NCBI GenBank assembly: GCA_945878795.1
Contig: CAMDWF010000178.1
Coordinates: forward strand, 1-5,501
From: Synechococcus sp. UW140
Lineage (GTDB): Bacteria > Cyanobacteriota > Cyanobacteriia > PCC-6307 > Cyanobiaceae
DNA length: 5,501 nucleotides
Reading direction: 5' to 3'
Positions 3,393 through 5,501 of this stretch are shown piece after piece. Both the position numbers and the translations under genes were made by a program. Each line of letters opens with the position of its first letter. Positions within the stretch are counted from its first letter, which is position 1. The notes beneath the pieces are model-generated. The model saw only the letters and a program-made list of their open reading frames with translations, had not been told where the DNA came from and searched no databases.

Positions 3393-5501
3393 TCAGGCAG
3401 CCAGTTCTGCAACTGCTACCTCCTCAACTGAGGGACAGGTGCACACCAGATTGCGATCGCCGTAGGCGTTATCGATGCGGGCCACGGCCGGCCAGAACTT
3501 GTTGGTGCGCTGCTGATCACCGGCCGGAAAGGCAGCCTCACTGCGGCTGTAAGCCCGTTCCCAGCGGTCGGCGGTCACGGCGGCCAGGGTGTGGGGAGCA
3601 CGCTTGAGCGGATTGTCGAGGGGATCGGCAGCGCCGGATTCCAGAGCGGCCGCCTCGCTGCGGATTGCCACCATCGCCGCGCAGAAGCGATTCAACTCGG
3701 CCAGGGATTCGCTCTCGGTCGGTTCCACCATCACGGTGCCGGCCACGGGCCAGCTGACGGTGGGGGCATGGAAGCCGTAGTCCATCAGCCGTTTGGCCAG
3801 GTCGTCCACTTCCAGGCCGCAGCTGCGCTTGAGGGGCCGCAGATCGAGGATGCATTCGTGGGCCACCCGGCCGCCGGCGCCCCGGTAGAGCACCGGGAAA
3901 TGGGGATCCAGCCGCTCGGCAATCAGGTTGGCCGTCAGCAGGGCCACCTGGCTGGCGGTGCGCAGGCCTGGCCCACCCATCATGCGGATGTACATCCAGC
4001 TGATAGGCAGGATGCCGGCGCTGCCCCAGGGGGCCGCAGACACCGGCCCGATCGCCTGGTGGCTGCCGGAGCCGGCTTCACCTGGACCGGCGGCGAGGGG
4101 ATGGCCCGGCAGGAAGGGAACCAGGTGGGCGGCCACCCCGATCGGCCCGACCCCCGGCCCACCGCCCCCATGGGGGATGCAGAAGGTTTTGTGCAGGTTC
4201 AGGTGGCACACGTCGGCGCCGTAGAGGCCCGGCTTGCACAGGCCGACCTGGGCGTTGAGGTTGGCGCCATCGAGGTACACCTGGCCGCCGTGGTCGTGCA
4301 CTAGCTGGCAGATGCGACGGATGCCGGTTTCAAAAACGCCGTGGGTGGAGGGATAGGTAACCATCAGGGCCGCCAGGTCGGCGGCATGGGCAATGGTCTT
4401 GGCCTCCAGGTCCGCCAGGTCGATGTTGCCGGCCCCATCGCAGGCCACGGCCACCACCGCCATGCCGGCCATCACGGCGCTGGCGGGGTTGGTGCCATGG
4501 GCGCTGGTGGGGATCAGGCACACCCGCCGGTGGCCCTCGCCGCGGCTGCGATGCCAGGCGCGAATCACCATCAGGCCGGCGTATTCGCCCTGGGAGCCGG
4601 CATTGGGCTGCAACGAAACGCCGGCAAAGCCGGTGATCGCGCCAAGCCAGGCCTCCAGATCCCCAACCAGCCGGTCATAGCCCCGCGTCTGGTCGGCCGG
4701 GGCGAAGGGATGGATCTGGCCGAAGCCGGGCCAACTGACGGGCGCCAATTCGGCCGCCGCATTCAATTTCATGGTGCAGCTACCCAACGGGATCATGCCG
4801 TGCACCAGCGATAAATCCTTGCTGACCAATCGTTGGATGTAACGCAGCAGCTCGGTTTCGCTGCGATAGCTATGGAAGGCGGTTTGGCCCAGCCAGGGGC
4901 CATGGCGGAGCGGCAACTCGGGCAGCAGCTCTTCGAGGGGGCTGAAGGCGGCGTTGGCCAGGCTCAGCTCCAGGGTGGTGGTTGCCCGTTCCGCCAGGGT
5001 GGGGTCATCGGCCAGGGCGCCGATCAGGCGTTGGAGTTCCCCTGCCGTGGTCAGCTCATCGAGACTGATGGCCAGGCTGGCTGGATCGCCGTCGCCCCTC
5101 AGGCCACGGCGCAGGTTGAAGCCTGCCGACAGGGCACGCTGCTGCAGGGCTTCACTGCGGGGGGTGCGCAGGGCCACGGTGTCGAATCCAGGTCCGACTT
5201 CGCAGGCCAGACCCAGTTCAGCCAAGGCGGCCACCAGGGCCCGACGCCCCTCCAGCACCGTTCGGGCGATGGCGCCCAGGCCGTCGGGGCCGTGGTGGAT
5301 GGCGTAGAAACTGGCCATGACCGCCAGCAGCACCTGGGCGGTGCAGATGTTGCTGGTGGCTTTATCGCGGCGGATGTGCTGTTCCCGGGTCTGCAGGGCC
5401 AGGCGCAGGGCCGGGTTGCCTTCGGCATCGCGAGACTGGCCCACCAGACGACCGGGGATGTGGCGCTTGTATTCGTCGCTGGTGGCGAAGAAGGCGGCAT
5501 G
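3393..5501 (-). CDS. gcvP: Glycine dehydrogenase (aminomethyl-transferring), glycine cleavage system P protein, 5'-truncated by the window
   Basis: GcvP decarboxylates glycine with pyridoxal phosphate and passes the aminomethyl group to the lipoyl arm of GcvH; in cyanobacteria this serves photorespiratory glycine and one-carbon supply. The visible 702 codons are the C-terminal part of a protein of about 960-990 residues; about 270 N-terminal residues lie beyond the edge. The frame is open to the last base (HAAFFATSDEYKRHIPGR...), so the GTG at 5444 is an internal valine and not the start. Motifs in order are TREQHIRR and KATSNICTAQ (visible residues 38-56), GMIPLGSCTMKLNA (near 4760-4800), SQGEYAG, SAHGTNPASA, VTYPSTHG and LDGANLNAQ. 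HLNLHKTFCIPHGGGGPG follows, whose lysine (codon 4190-4188) binds the cofactor. The C-terminus NAYGDRNLVCTCP is complete. No frameshift was seen. gcvT and gcvH are not in view. Confidence 0.97.
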   Translation of the reverse strand, partial: HAAFFATSDEYKRHIPGRLVGQSRDAEGNPALRLALQTREQHIRRDKATSNICTAQVLLAVMASFYAIHHGPDGLGAIARTVLEGRRALVAALAELGLACEVGPGFDTVALRTPRSEALQQRALSAGFNLRRGLRGDGDPASLAISLDELTTAGELQRLIGALADDPTLAERATTTLELSLANAAFSPLEELLPELPLRHGPWLGQTAFHSYRSETELLRYIQRLVSKDLSLVHGMIPLGSCTMKLNAAAELAPVSWPGFGQIHPFAPADQTRGYDRLVGDLEAWLGAITGFAGVSLQPNAGSQGEYAGLMVIRAWHRSRGEGHRRVCLIPTSAHGTNPASAVMAGMAVVAVACDGAGNIDLADLEAKTIAHAADLAALMVTYPSTHGVFETGIRRICQLVHDHGGQVYLDGANLNAQVGLCKPGLYGADVCHLNLHKTFCIPHGGGGPGVGPIGVAAHLVPFLPGHPLAAGPGEAGSGSHQAIGPVSAAPWGSAGILPISWMYIRMMGGPGLRTASQVALLTANLIAERLDPHFPVLYRGAGGRVAHECILDLRPLKRSCGLEVDDLAKRLMDYGFHAPTVSWPVAGTVMVEPTESESLAELNRFCAAMVAIRSEAAALESGAADPLDNPLKRAPHTLAAVTADRWERAYSRSEAAFPAGDQQRTNKFWPAVARIDNAYGDRNLVCTCPSVEEVAVAELAA

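Noticed and set aside
3591..4304. Long plus-strand open frame of 237 codons opposite gcvP
   Set aside because: It is antisense to well-matched gcvP codons in GC-rich DNA. The translation is rich in Gly, Ala, His and Gln with no family motif.
5442..5444. GTG as a possible gcvP start
   Set aside because: The frame is open further upstream to the window edge and encodes conserved GcvP sequence (FFATSDEYKRHIPGR), so the GTG is an internal valine.

Overview
The window looks like chromosomal DNA from a GC-rich picocyanobacterium of the Synechococcus/Cyanobium type. This is inferred from the character of the rubrerythrin, from a large single-chain GcvP, and from the toxin-antitoxin debris common in freshwater and brackish members of that group. 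No rRNA, tRNA, CRISPR array, transposase or phage gene was seen.

Layout from left to right. (1) Positions 72-1136, minus strand: a 354-residue stand-alone HSDR_N-type nuclease-domain protein with a complete PD-(D/E)XK signature. It is clearly more AT-rich than the rest of the window and has no methylase, specificity or helicase partner in view. (2) About 1200-1815: a toxin-antitoxin graveyard. It holds a 5' stub of a DUF5615 (PIN-like) toxin on the plus strand, which runs into a perfect 2 x 20 bp tandem duplication. It also holds, on the minus strand, an intact 68-residue antitoxin-like gene followed three bases later by a PIN-domain toxin broken by a frameshift, three in-frame stops and a missing 3' end. 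The two ruined toxins point at each other. (3) About 1813-2217: no convincing gene. The left third is AT-rich and the right part is GC-rich with a coding-like but unrecognised texture. (4) 2218-2931, plus strand: an intact rubrerythrin with a full-length rubredoxin domain, followed by a good intrinsic terminator. (5) 3078-3281, minus strand: a small unrecognised but probably real gene with a clear ribosome binding site, convergent with the rubrerythrin gene. (6) 3282-3392: two hairpins, one of them built inside-out relative to a terminator. (7) 3393-5501, minus strand: the C-terminal 702 codons of gcvP (glycine decarboxylase P protein), cut by the window edge.

The right half is ordinary housekeeping and stress metabolism: peroxide detoxification by rubrerythrin, and glycine cleavage for photorespiratory and one-carbon metabolism. 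The left half is an accessory, probably transferred, defence and toxin-antitoxin segment that is decaying. The most informative observation is the pair of toxin relics beside a still-open antitoxin gene. They were read from residual motifs and are not annotatable as open reading frames. I saw no clear evidence of an entirely new system.
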